From Nitrospirota bacterium (lineage in GTDB: Bacteria > Nitrospirota > Nitrospiria > Nitrospirales > Nitrospiraceae): a stretch of DNA of 64,000 bases. Below are positions 56,527-64,000 of this stretch, one piece after another. The stretch spans positions 32,999-96,998 of the forward strand of contig JAGXAR010000006.1 in NCBI GenBank assembly GCA_018971525.1, written 5' to 3'. Position numbers and translations under genes: made by a program. The notes under the pieces were generated by a model, which did no database searches, was not told where the DNA came from, and saw nothing but the letters and a program-made list of their open reading frames with translations. Numbering within the stretch: the stretch's first letter is position 1; each line of letters opens with the position of its first letter.

Positions 56527-56572
56527 GTGATCCCTTGCGATCACCTTACTCCAGGGTCATTTCAGCCGTCAA
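56527..56572 (-). promoter_or_regulatory. Putative pup promoter with inverted repeat
   Basis: Minus strand TTGACG, 18-bp spacer, TAAGGT (the -10 form also seen before the SmbP-like gene). The -10 box overlaps an 18-bp inverted repeat GTGATC..GATCAC (56527-56544), 50 bp before the ATG, a possible operator. Box matches are moderate. Confidence 0.35.
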
Positions 56573-56676
56573 GCCAACCGGGGAATCGTCCCCCATCACT
56601 CGTGAAGCCTATCTCGTCGAAGGCCAGGAGTTTTCAGTCACGCGAGATACGAAAGACGAACGACGAGAAACGAGCG

Positions 56677-56802
56677 CAGGATGCTCAAAAATTTCGTCCA
56701 GCAAGGCCGCAGGCGAGTCGAAACCGGAGGCGTACCCTCTGGGGGTACGTTGAGGATTTCGATGAGCCGAGAACGAAGCTGGCGGACTTGCTTAGCATCC
56801 TG
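56677..56802. repeat. Dispersed hairpin repeat, copy R9, flush with the hppA stop
   Basis: About 126 bp from CAGGATGCTCAAAAA to CTTAGCATCCTG, centre GCGTACCCTCTGGGGGTACG. The next codon (TAG on minus) ends hppA. It separates hppA from pup and may end the hppA message. Confidence 0.86.
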
Positions 56803-58854
56803 CTAGACGATCAGCGAGACAATCAAGAGCGCCACGATGTTGATGACCTTGATCATCGGATTGATTGCAGGACCGGCCGTATCCTTATAGGGATCGCCGA
56901 CCGTGTCGCCGGTGACCGCCGCCTTGTGCGTGTCCGTCCCCTTCTTGCCCTGCTCTTCAATATACTTCTTGGCGTTGTCCCAGGCGCCGCCTCCGCTCGT
57001 CATCGAGATCGCGACGAACAGACCGGTGACGATACTGCCGACGAGCATACCGCCCAAGGCTTGCGGCCCCAGGATCACGCCGACCAGGATCGGAGAGATG
57101 ACCGGGATCAAGCCCGGCACCATCATCTTCTTGATCGCCGCCTGCGTCACGATGTCCACGCAAGTCCCGTATTCCGGCTTCCCGGTTCCCTCCATGATCC
57201 CCTTGATCGTCCGGAACTGCCTGCGCACTTCTTCCACGACGAGACCCGCTGCCTCTCCCACCGCTTTCATACAGAGGGCCCCGAAGATGAAGGGCAGCAT
57301 CCCGCCCAGGAAGAGTCCGACCAGGACGGAAGGATTGGAGAGGTCGAAGGTGCTTGCCCCGCTCCCTTTCTCCACTTCGCGTGCATATTCAGCGAACAGC
57401 ACCACCGCCGCGAGACCGGCCGATCCAATCGCATAGCCCTTCGTGACCGCCTTCGTCGTGTTGCCGACCGCATCCAATGGATCGGTGATGTCCCGCACCT
57501 CTTTGCCGAGGTGGGCCATCTCCGCGATACCGCCTGCGTTGTCCGTGATCGGACCGAACGCATCGATCGCTACCACGATACCGGCCATCGACAACATCGA
57601 CACCGCCGCAACCGCCACGCCGTACAAGCCGCCCGAGGCCGCGCCGCCGCAAATCCAGTAACTCGTCAGAATGGCGCTCCCGATCACCACCACCGGCAAG
57701 GCCGTAGACTCCATCCCCACCGCCAGTCCGGCGATGATGTTGGTCGCATGGCCCGTTTCACTGGCCTTGGCAATGGCCTTCACCGGCGCATAGCTCTTGG
57801 AGGTGTAGTAGTCGGTGATAAAGACGAGTGCGAGGGTCACGGCCAGGCCGATCAAGGATGCGAGGTAGTAGCTCACCCCGCTCACGCCACCCACTCCCTC
57901 CATGATTCTGTTCGTCACAGGATAGAACGCCACCGCGGCTATGCCACCCGCCACAAACAAGCCCTTGTAGAGCGCCGGCATGATCTCGCCGCCCTGGCTC
58001 ACCTTCACAAAGAAAATACCGATGATCGTCGCGAAGATCGTGACGCCGCCGAGGGCGAGCGGATAGAGGACCGGCGCGCTGACTCCCTTGAACAGCGTGA
58101 AGGCCAGCACCATCGCCGCCACCGTCGTCACCGCGTAGGTCTCGAAGAGGTCCGCGGCCATACCGGCGCAGTCGCCGACATTGTCGCCCACGTTGTCTGC
58201 AATGACCGCCGGGTTGCGCGGGTCGTCCTCCGGAATCCCCGCTTCGACTTTCCCCACGAGGTCTGCGCCGACGTCCGCCGCTTTCGTATAGATACCGCCG
58301 CCCACCCGGGCAAACACCGAGATCAAACTCCCGCCGAACCCGAGACTCAGCAACGCATGGATCGCCTTCTCCTGCCCCGCGATCTGCGAGGCCACGGTAT
58401 AGAAGGCGGTAATGGCCAGCAAGCCTAAGCCGATCAACAAGAGCCCCGTTACCGCACCGCCACGGAAGGCCACGGTCAGCGCGGCATTCATCCCCTTATG
58501 GGCAGCCTGCGCCGTCCGGACGTTCGCCCGCACCGCGATGACCATGCCCACATATCCGGCCAGCGACGACGCGCCGGCCCCGATCAAAAATCCGACTGCG
58601 GTCAGTAAACCGAATTTATCGGAGAAAGCCCCCGCTCCCAACAAGATGACGAATAACACTGCGGCGACGACGCCGACGGTCCGGTACTGGCGATTCAGAT
58701 AGGCGCTCGCGCCTTCCTGAATCGCCTTCGCGATTTCCTGCATCTTCGGGTTGCCGGCGTCGAGCTTGAACACCCACATGGCCAGATACAGGCCGTAGGC
58801 AATGCCGGTCACCGCCGCTACCAACGCAAACGTGATGATCGCTGAGTCGCTCAC
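56803..58854 (-). CDS. hppA: Membrane-bound proton-translocating pyrophosphatase
   Basis: An integral membrane pump that couples pyrophosphate hydrolysis to ion export. The 683-residue protein has about 16 membrane helices. The catalytic motif [41 protein letters not shown] and a C-terminal [12 protein letters not shown] are intact. In [17 protein letters not shown] the Lys after GNTT marks the K+-independent H+-pumping class (the K+-dependent class has Ala). GTG start after a strong AGGAGGAG. Stop codon coincides with the end of R9; pup follows. Confidence 0.94.
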   Translation of the reverse strand: MSDSAIITFALVAAVTGIAYGLYLAMWVFKLDAGNPKMQEIAKAIQEGASAYLNRQYRTVGVVAAVLFVILLGAGAFSDKFGLLTAVGFLIGAGASSLAGYVGMVIAVRANVRTAQAAHKGMNAALTVAFRGGAVTGLLLIGLGLLAITAFYTVASQIAGQEKAIHALLSLGFGGSLISVFARVGGGIYTKAADVGADLVGKVEAGIPEDDPRNPAVIADNVGDNVGDCAGMAADLFETYAVTTVAAMVLAFTLFKGVSAPVLYPLALGGVTIFATIIGIFFVKVSQGGEIMPALYKGLFVAGGIAAVAFYPVTNRIMEGVGGVSGVSYYLASLIGLAVTLALVFITDYYTSKSYAPVKAIAKASETGHATNIIAGLAVGMESTALPVVVIGSAILTSYWICGGAASGGLYGVAVAAVSMLSMAGIVVAIDAFGPITDNAGGIAEMAHLGKEVRDITDPLDAVGNTTKAVTKGYAIGSAGLAAVVLFAEYAREVEKGSGASTFDLSNPSVLVGLFLGGMLPFIFGALCMKAVGEAAGLVVEEVRRQFRTIKGIMEGTGKPEYGTCVDIVTQAAIKKMMVPGLIPVISPILVGVILGPQALGGMLVGSIVTGLFVAISMTSGGGAWDNAKKYIEEQGKKGTDTHKAAVTGDTVGDPYKDTAGPAINPMIKVINIVALLIVSLIV

Positions 58855-59047
58855 AGTGCTCTCCTCCTGTTAGGGGATATTCACATCACCCGTTTCCCCG
58901 TGGCTTCCACCCATCACGATCACGTGTTCGATGGCAGCCCGCGAGGCACTACAGAATCGATCCGTGCAGCTAACTACCTGAAAAGTTGGGCCATTCTATA
59001 CAGGTGGAGGGAGGGGATCAAGGCGAAAAAAGGGGGAGGGAGCAGGC

Positions 59048-59399
59048 AACCGTCCTTCTTGCTCGCAGAACGCGCACAATCGGAATGTGCTCGTCCGATG
59101 CGCGCAGTGAAGGCCGGATTGCCTACTCCCTCTGAAGAAAGTAAAGAATTGGAAGGGACACCCACGTTGGTCATGTGCTCCCGGAACAGAGGGGATGGAG
59201 GCTGATGACCTTCTGTACTCGTGCAACGCGCGGTCGCGGAAAGCCCTCGCCTGGGCTAATGGCACGTCTCGGCGTGCCAATGGGTGGGTGGGTGAGAAAG
59301 TTGCGCGCAGTGGAAGATCAATCAGCCCCCATCCCTGAAGAGAGAACGAGCGAGCTTGGAGGGATCTATTAGGTGGACGGTGGTCGCTCGATGCGCGCA
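59048..59399. repeat. Direct repeat left of mazEF (copy A)
   Basis: Contains CTTGCTCGCAGAACGCGCAC, TGTGCTCGTCCGATGCGCG and, at 59244-59399, a block of about 156 bp with GGCACGTCTCGGCGTGCC hairpin and GAGAGAACGAGCGAGCTTGG. The same modules recur in the same order right of mazF (copy B). No gene is supported here; open frames are repeat-derived. Confidence 0.75.
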
Positions 59400-59499
59400 C
59401 TCGTGGATCAACCGGACAGACCAACCACGCGCCGCATCGCGCATTTCCCGCCTGTATCGCACGCCTCGCGTCAGAGCCCTTCACCAAGTGACTCCCGTG

Positions 59500-59541
59500 T
59501 TGACAACGCGCATACGCACAATGTAATTACAGTCTGCAGAC
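59500..59541 (+). promoter_or_regulatory. mazEF promoter with double palindrome
   Basis: TTGACA, 16-bp spacer, TGTAAT. The -10 lies within the perfect palindrome TGTAATTACA (59522-59531), and the next ten bases, GTCTGCAGAC (59532-59541), are a second perfect palindrome. This is a natural autorepression site for the MazE-type antitoxin. Confidence 0.6.
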
Positions 59542-59564
59542 ACCATGAGAGCGAGGAGGAAGAG

Positions 59565-59819
59565 ATGAAGGCACACGTCGTGCGAATCGGGAATTCCAAG
59601 GGGATCAGGATTCCCAAATCCGTCATTGAGCAATGTCAGTTGCACGGAGCGGTCGATCTCATTGTTCAACAGGGACAATTGCTCGTTCGCTCGGCAACCA
59701 AAGCACGGGCCGGCTGGGATCAGGCCTTCGAGCAGATGCATCGCCACGGAGATGACCAGCTCATGGATCGTGATGCGCCATCAACGTCTCAGTGGGATCG
59801 GAAAGACTGGACGTGGTAG
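59565..59819 (+). CDS. mazE: MazE-like antitoxin (AbrB/SpoVT fold)
   Basis: An 84-residue protein starting VVRIGNSKGIRIPKSVIEQ after Met-Lys-Ala-His, the swapped-hairpin AbrB DNA-binding motif, with an acidic C-terminal tail (MDRDAPSTSQWDRKDWTW) likely to cover the toxin. Strong ribosome site GAGGAGG. It overlaps mazF by 7 bp. It should repress its own operon and neutralise MazF. Confidence 0.88.
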   Translation: MKAHVVRIGNSKGIRIPKSVIEQCQLHGAVDLIVQQGQLLVRSATKARAGWDQAFEQMHRHGDDQLMDRDAPSTSQWDRKDWTW

Positions 59820-60136
59820 CCTCCCGATTCGACGTCTTTCTCGTGCGTCTCGACCCCACCGAGGGCCGTCAAATCCGCAAGACCCGCCCCTGCCTCATCA
59901 TTTCCCCTGACGAAATGAACCACCATATCGACACCGTCATCGTGGCCCCCATGACCACCAAGGGCCGTCCCTACCCCACCCGCGTGCGGATTCGATTCAA
60001 GGGGAAGTCGGGTCAGATCGTGCTGGATCAAATCAGAACGGTGGACAAGACCCGCTTGGTCAAGCGCGTCGGCAAGATCGACGCGGCCACCAAAGCGCAG
60101 GTTCTCGCCCTGCTCGCGGAACTTTTCGCCCCTTAA
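59813..60136 (+). CDS. mazF: MazF-like mRNA interferase toxin
   Basis: A 107-residue PemK/MazF protein: VFLVRLDPTEGRQIRKTRPCLIISPDEMN, TVIVAPMTTKGRPYPTRV, QIVLDQIRTVDKTRLVKRVGKI. The Arg in RKTRPCLI and the Thr/Ser of APMTT are the usual active-site positions. Family members cut mRNA at short specific sequences. GTG start within the last codons of mazE. The pair is bounded by direct repeats. Confidence 0.86.
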   Translation: MVASRFDVFLVRLDPTEGRQIRKTRPCLIISPDEMNHHIDTVIVAPMTTKGRPYPTRVRIRFKGKSGQIVLDQIRTVDKTRLVKRVGKIDAATKAQVLALLAELFAP

Positions 60137-60218
60137 AAATGACAGGCAGGGTAACCCGTTGATCTTCTGTGCTCGCGCAACGCGCGGCCTCAGAAGGATG
60201 AGAAGGGAGCGGCCAGGT

Positions 60219-60479
60219 GCCCGTCTTGCTCGCAGAGCGCGCACGCTCGGAAGGTGCTCGTTCGATGCGCGCAGTAAAGGGCAGCCTTGGCCGCTCCTCT
60301 AAGGAGAAGTATAGAAAATTAAAGGCCCTCGCCCGGGCTACTGGCACGTCTCGGCGTGCCAGTGGGTGGGCGGGTGAGAAAGTTGCGCGCAGTGGAAGAT
60401 CAATCATCCCCATCCCTGAAGAGAGAACGAGCGAGCTTGGAGGGATCTATTAGGTGGATGGTGGTCGCTCCATGCGCGC
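60219..60479. repeat. Direct repeat right of mazEF (copy B)
   Basis: CTTGCTCGCAGAGCGCGCAC, GGTGCTCGTTCGATGCGCG, then at 60326-60479 the block matching 59244-59399 closely. A third partial module follows at 60471-60545 (ATGAAGGACGG..CCTACTCCCTATGG). The 484 bp between mazF and the next gene are filled by this sequence. Confidence 0.75.
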
Positions 60480-60620
60480 AATGAAGGACGGTTTGCCTAC
60501 TCCCTATGGAAAAGTGGAAGAATCAGAAGGTGCTCACTCGAAAGCCGCAGTGGAACCGACAGGGATAGCCTCAGTCTCTGTCATGGTGTATCACTATCTT
60601 CATCGAGAGGGGCAACAGCG

Positions 60621-60812
60621 ATGAAGAACAAGCCGCTCATTGACACCAACCCGTATCTCAAGGTTCCAGCGAAATACCGGAAAGCCTTGATCGCCAACGT
60701 CGCCAGTTCGACTGCGGTCGAGACTGGAGCATCCGTCGAATCCATCGCCCGCATCCTGGCTGAGCAGAACAAGCCGTTACCGGTTAAGAAGACGAGCCAC
60801 TCTGCTCGATAA
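60621..60812 (+). CDS. Small protein of unknown function
   Basis: A 63-residue protein, MKNKPLIDTNPYLKVPAKYR at the start, Lys/Ala-rich, with good ribosome site GAGAGGGG. No recognised domain. Its last 29 bp overlap the antisense Fic-like fragment. Such a pairing might be a toxin-antitoxin relic but that is a guess. Confidence 0.5.
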   Translation: MKNKPLIDTNPYLKVPAKYRKALIANVASSTAVETGASVESIARILAEQNKPLPVKKTSHSAR

Positions 60813-61149
60813 CCTCTCCGAATAAGCGCTCCATGGGCACATAGTGCCGATCCAAACCCGCCTGGATCGCGGCAATGTACGCAGTCTTGCCCGTCCCTGC
60901 CACGACGCTGAAATCCAATAGCGGCAGGCCTGCCCGGAGTGCCATACGCGTGGAGAGCACACGAGACAGGCGTCCATTCCCATAACGAAACGGATGGATC
61001 AGCCATCGGATCCTGGTTTGCCGTCTAACGCTCAGGATCAGTTGCCGGGCCGGTTGCCACGACTTCAACACGGGGAAAGAGACAAAGCCGGCCCGGTCAC
61101 CTACATCCGTTGGATAGGCGATGACTGTTATCCGGAATCGACTCGCCAT
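60784..61149 (-). pseudogene. Fic-domain fragment
   Basis: A 121-residue frame with the Fic core motif IHPFRYGNGRLSR and the following ALRAGLPLLDFSVV and IQAGLDRHYVPME segments. The N-terminal half of a Fic domain and any inhibitory helix are missing; what precedes the motif does not look like Fic. Fic enzymes transfer AMP or similar to proteins, but this piece is probably inactive. It lies between a small antisense gene and oleate hydratase. Confidence 0.6.
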
Positions 61150-61158
61150 CCCTGTTCT

Positions 61159-62766
61159 TCACAGGATGGTCTTGAGCGCGTTCAGGATGACACGAGGGTT
61201 ATATTGCCCTTTGTAAATCGGAGGCACTTTTCTGTTTATCTTGAGAAGAGAGTAAACGGCTAGTTGAGCAGACCGAACTGAGTATTCAACGGTAAAAACG
61301 GTATCGTCAGGAATTTCACAGTACTGCCCAAGGAATGCGAGATTGGTCGACCCTTTAGGTATGACTGGAGGCCGGTCGCCCATCGCTCGCGGCAAGAACT
61401 GACTCGTGATGTAAGGCATCACGCACGGAATACAGGTCGAGGTTGCGAGAATCGACGGGATCTCTTCCGTGATCCGGAAATGGGAGCAGAGTTCGGCCAG
61501 TATTTCTTCACCCGTACACTCTAGCATCGGTTTCCGGACGTAGTTGCCCGGCCGGTCCGGAAACAAGCCGTACCCCCAGCAGACATTCACATGCTCAGGC
61601 TGGTTGATGAAGTGTGGCCGGTGAAGCAACACGGCCGACATCAGCCAGTTCGAGTCCTTGAAAGTGAACAACCCCCCGGTACCAACCTTGTTGCCGGTGA
61701 AACTCTCCGCCAGTCTAACGAACGTCGGGGTTCGAAAGGTAATCGTAAAGGACAGCCAACGTGATTGCGGGACGTGGCCGTTGAAAACGGCCGGGCGGCC
61801 GAACGCCGGCCGACCTCTCGCAATGGTCTCCCAAAGGGCCCAGGACCCGCCTGACTCCCTGAAGTCCTGCTCCGCGGCAGAGGTCATCGACCCGAGTCGC
61901 GATCCGGCCGTCATGGACCCGAGCGTGACGAACACGAGCCCCCCGTTTTCAACAAGGATTTCGCGTCCCACCCCGTCCGAAACGTAACGAATCCGCTCGA
62001 CGATCTTCTCGCTTTCATACGGCTTGAAGCCCAGGTCAGTCACCCGGCTTTGCGCGTGGAACCGGACGCCCCGTTCCTTCAGCCACCGGACGATGGGCAT
62101 GATCAGGTATTCGTATTGATTGAGGGGAGTGCGCCTCACGCCTTCCAGCGTGGACAAGGTGTGGACCCATTGAATTAACCTGAGCATATACCGCTTGAAC
62201 TCCACCGCACTGTGCCACGGCTGGAATGAAAAAATGGTACACCACATGTACCAGAAGTTGGATTGAAAGAATGAGGGCCGGAAATAATCCTGAATGCGGC
62301 GGGTCCCGATGAACGACTCGGGCGTCAGACAAAGCATGCCCAGCGTGAACCTGTCGCCCCAACTCAAGCCGAGCGAGGACGTATCCACCTTCCTCCCGTT
62401 TTCGATGAGCCTGCACTTGGAATGGTACTGAAATGTGCGGTTGAACTCGATAACCTCGTCTTTCAGTGTTTTGTCGGGCTGGGTTGAGGAAGGAATTGCC
62501 GAAAGGAGGTCGAACGTACAAGTATGGGCGTACTCGTCCAGCATCCTGCCGCCACGAATGACATACCCGTTTTCAGCCGTGCCCTGGGCATCCAGGCTTC
62601 CGCCCAGGAGGTCAGACTCTTCAAAGACGTGGATGTTCTCTCCTGGAACTCGGCCGTCTCGAACCAAAAACACGGCCCCGGCGAGCGAGGCAATACCGCC
62701 TCCAACGAAATAGGCTTGGATGTTTCCATTTGAGGGAATGTTGATTCTCGGCCCGGCGCGTGCCAT
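61159..62766 (-). CDS. Oleate hydratase-like FAD protein
   Basis: A 535-residue protein of the myosin-cross-reactive-antigen/oleate hydratase family. FAD fold YFVGGGIASLAGAVFLVRDG (about 18-37), FEESDLLGGSLDA, GGRMLDEYAHTCTFDLLS, SKCRLIENG, FRPSFFQSNFWYMWCTIFSFQPWHSAVEFKRY (in short blocks) and the Cys/His-bearing TGGLFTFKDSNWLMS are typical. These enzymes add water to the C9-C10 double bond of oleate. Shorter than the 590-650 residues of characterised members. ATG 62766 fits. A desaturase gene lies 314 bp upstream in the same direction. Confidence 0.88.
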   Translation of the reverse strand: MARAGPRINIPSNGNIQAYFVGGGIASLAGAVFLVRDGRVPGENIHVFEESDLLGGSLDAQGTAENGYVIRGGRMLDEYAHTCTFDLLSAIPSSTQPDKTLKDEVIEFNRTFQYHSKCRLIENGRKVDTSSLGLSWGDRFTLGMLCLTPESFIGTRRIQDYFRPSFFQSNFWYMWCTIFSFQPWHSAVEFKRYMLRLIQWVHTLSTLEGVRRTPLNQYEYLIMPIVRWLKERGVRFHAQSRVTDLGFKPYESEKIVERIRYVSDGVGREILVENGGLVFVTLGSMTAGSRLGSMTSAAEQDFRESGGSWALWETIARGRPAFGRPAVFNGHVPQSRWLSFTITFRTPTFVRLAESFTGNKVGTGGLFTFKDSNWLMSAVLLHRPHFINQPEHVNVCWGYGLFPDRPGNYVRKPMLECTGEEILAELCSHFRITEEIPSILATSTCIPCVMPYITSQFLPRAMGDRPPVIPKGSTNLAFLGQYCEIPDDTVFTVEYSVRSAQLAVYSLLKINRKVPPIYKGQYNPRVILNALKTIL

Positions 62767-63079
62767 TTGTACCCGAATTATTAAATGTGCTGCACCTACC
62801 TCTGCAGCATAGCAGGGCAGCCTCAGCAATCCGTTGTGGGCAGATCTATTGCAACGTCGCACACTCATCCACCACATCGTCTGGCGCCACTCACGCCAGA
62901 CACGAGACAGACGCTGCGTCGCCAGGCTAGGCCGTCAGTGTGGACCTGTCAATACTCTCAGGCGCGTGGGAGGAAGACTATTTAGCCCGCCCTCAGGGGA
63001 GAAGGTAGAAAAGCGGTGGACATTGCGGCGAGAAAGGATTACCGACACCTTTTCTTTGCCCGTTCGTGAAAGCCGGCCC
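62767..63079. other. Intergenic sequence between desaturase and oleate hydratase
   Basis: About 313 bp without a gene. It holds one 8-bp stem, GTCTGGCG..CGCCAGAC (62879-62901), without a U run. No clear promoter or repeat was assigned. Confidence 0.4.
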
Positions 63080-63943
63080 TTACTTGTTGTCGTTGGAGGC
63101 CGTACGTAACGAGTCGGCCAGGCCGAGGAGGGAGAGCGTGAAGATCAGCCATTTCGACGGATCGAAGTTGTACCAGCGCGGGCCATTGCGGTAATCGCTT
63201 TGATAGCTATGGTGATAGTTATGGTAGCCTTCGCCAAAGGTCAGTAGCGAGACCAACCAGCTATCCCGGCTGGAATCAGCCTGACCATGTGGTTGGCGTC
63301 CCCAGAGATGGCAGACCGAATTAATGCAAAACGTCGAATTGAGTACCGCAAAGGTTCTTCCGACGCCGGCAAGCAGGAAACACCCCAGACCCCCGATCCA
63401 GCCGTTGTAAAGAAATCCCGCCACGAACGGGAGCGCCAAACCTGAGAGGACGATGGGCAGGTAGTAGCGGTGCTGCCACATCACGAGAGGGTCTTGTCGC
63501 AAACGCGACGCGTATTTGTCATCCGCACGGGTATCCTTGAAGAACAGCCAGCCGCAGTGGCTGTACCAGAATCCCCGCTGGGCATTGTACGGATCGGCCT
63601 CTTGGTCGCAGTTCGCATGGTGGCGGATATGGTCCGCGGCCCACTTCAGCGCCGAGTTTTCGAGCGCCCATCCCCCGGCGATGAGCAATCCTGCCTTCAC
63701 CCAAGGAAGGCAATCGAAGCTGCGGTGCGCCAGCAGGCGGTGGTAGCCGACGGTAATGCCCAAACCGGTCACGACATACAGCACGGCGAACATGGTCCAG
63801 TCCAGCCAGGTGAATCCATACGTGTAGGCAAAGGCGGGGACTCCAATCAGCGCACCACAAGCCACGAGACCAAACAGGAGCGTGGTCAGATAATTCGGGG
63901 TGGCCTGTGTACGCGGCGATGCTGGCTGCTGTGACTGTGGCAT
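63080..63943 (-). CDS. Acyl-CoA/acyl-lipid fatty acid desaturase
   Basis: A 287-residue integral membrane desaturase with four hydrophobic segments and three His boxes: HRLLAHRSF (HxxxxH, about 68), HIRHHANCDQEADP (HxxHH, about 105) and GEGYHNYHHSYQSDYRNG (HxxHH, about 237). This is the delta-9 type that makes monounsaturated acids. Start ATG 63943. Probable source of substrate for the nearby oleate hydratase. Confidence 0.92.
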   Translation of the reverse strand: MPQSQQPASPRTQATPNYLTTLLFGLVACGALIGVPAFAYTYGFTWLDWTMFAVLYVVTGLGITVGYHRLLAHRSFDCLPWVKAGLLIAGGWALENSALKWAADHIRHHANCDQEADPYNAQRGFWYSHCGWLFFKDTRADDKYASRLRQDPLVMWQHRYYLPIVLSGLALPFVAGFLYNGWIGGLGCFLLAGVGRTFAVLNSTFCINSVCHLWGRQPHGQADSSRDSWLVSLLTFGEGYHNYHHSYQSDYRNGPRWYNFDPSKWLIFTLSLLGLADSLRTASNDNK

Positions 63944-63967
63944 GGGTGTGATCCTCGGGGTGAAGGC

Positions 63968-63991
63968 GGGGCGCCTCGGATGAGACGCCCC
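63968..63991. terminator. GC-rich hairpin upstream of the desaturase
   Basis: GGGGCGCCTC, 4-base loop, GAGACGCCCC: a 10-bp stem with one mismatch. It may end a gene beyond the window edge or lie in the desaturase 5' region; no U run is visible. Confidence 0.4.
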
Positions 63992-64000
63992 GCTCGTTGC

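Noticed and set aside
58900..59205. Open frame of about 100 codons right of hppA
   Set aside because: It lies in repeat-derived sequence, has no ribosome site and no recognisable domain.

Overview
The window looks like chromosome from a Nitrospira-type bacterium (phylum Nitrospirota). The grounds are a GC-rich genome, an actinobacterial-style Pup/20S proteasome set in an otherwise Gram-negative gene complement (TolC, outer-membrane lipoproteins, multiheme c-type cytochrome, EnvC/CtpA), an SmbP-like His-rich protein, and dispersed hairpin repeats. The lineage is inferred from gene content, not from a marker-gene tree. No rRNA, tRNA, CRISPR array, prophage or complete insertion sequence was recognised.

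Layout. 1-2.9 kb (+): 3' end of thiL, a DUF2062 membrane protein, an HD hydrolase and a small secreted protein. 3.1-12.5 kb (-): thiS-thiG-thiE, then ARC/Mpa ATPase, dop, prcB, prcA, a repeat, pafA and an M23 peptidase. Pup is not in this cluster: a 65-aa Pup/UBact gene ending in Gly-Gly-Glu lies at 56.3 kb, between hppA and recJ. 12.6-21.8 kb: an HhH protein (+), then a long (-) housekeeping run ffh-rpsP-rimM-trmD-rplS-rnhB-yraN-ftsE-ftsX-envC-ctpA. 22-29.7 kb: DUF4321, uvrB, DEAD-box helicase, RRM protein, a secreted ConA-like protein and a DUF255 thioredoxin-fold protein. 29.7-40.7 kb: M28 peptidase, TolC-like protein, CPBP-like membrane protein, metallo-beta-lactamase protein, DUF3147, uvrA and a BamE/CsgG/PDZ-like lipoprotein. 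41-52 kb: YqgE, nitrilase, SmbP-like protein, an HDAC-pentaheme cytochrome-rhodanese operon, TPR protein, M3 peptidase, Fur-box-preceded bfd, an exported flavodoxin and DUF192. 52.2-58.9 kb (-): hppA, pup, recJ, relA/spoT. 59-64 kb: a MazEF module between direct repeats, a Fic remnant, oleate hydratase and a fatty acid desaturase.

How the parts fit. PafA would attach Pup to proteins, Dop would remove it, and the ARC ring would unfold tagged proteins into the PrcA/PrcB chamber, so every core component is encoded here, but in three transcriptional contexts. The thi genes sit at the head of the proteasome run behind one strong promoter. FtsEX, EnvC and CtpA form a cell-separation module. UvrA and UvrB are both present but 12 kb apart. 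Desaturase and oleate hydratase together suggest local unsaturated fatty acid metabolism.

The least ordinary structural signal is a family of at least nine imperfect-palindrome repeats (about 110-230 bp) with ends CAGGATGCT.AAAAA. In seven of nine copies the element abuts the stop codon of the neighbouring minus-strand gene, so the element end and the stop codon coincide. Coordinates come from reading the sequence by eye; homology calls are from recognised motifs, not database searches.
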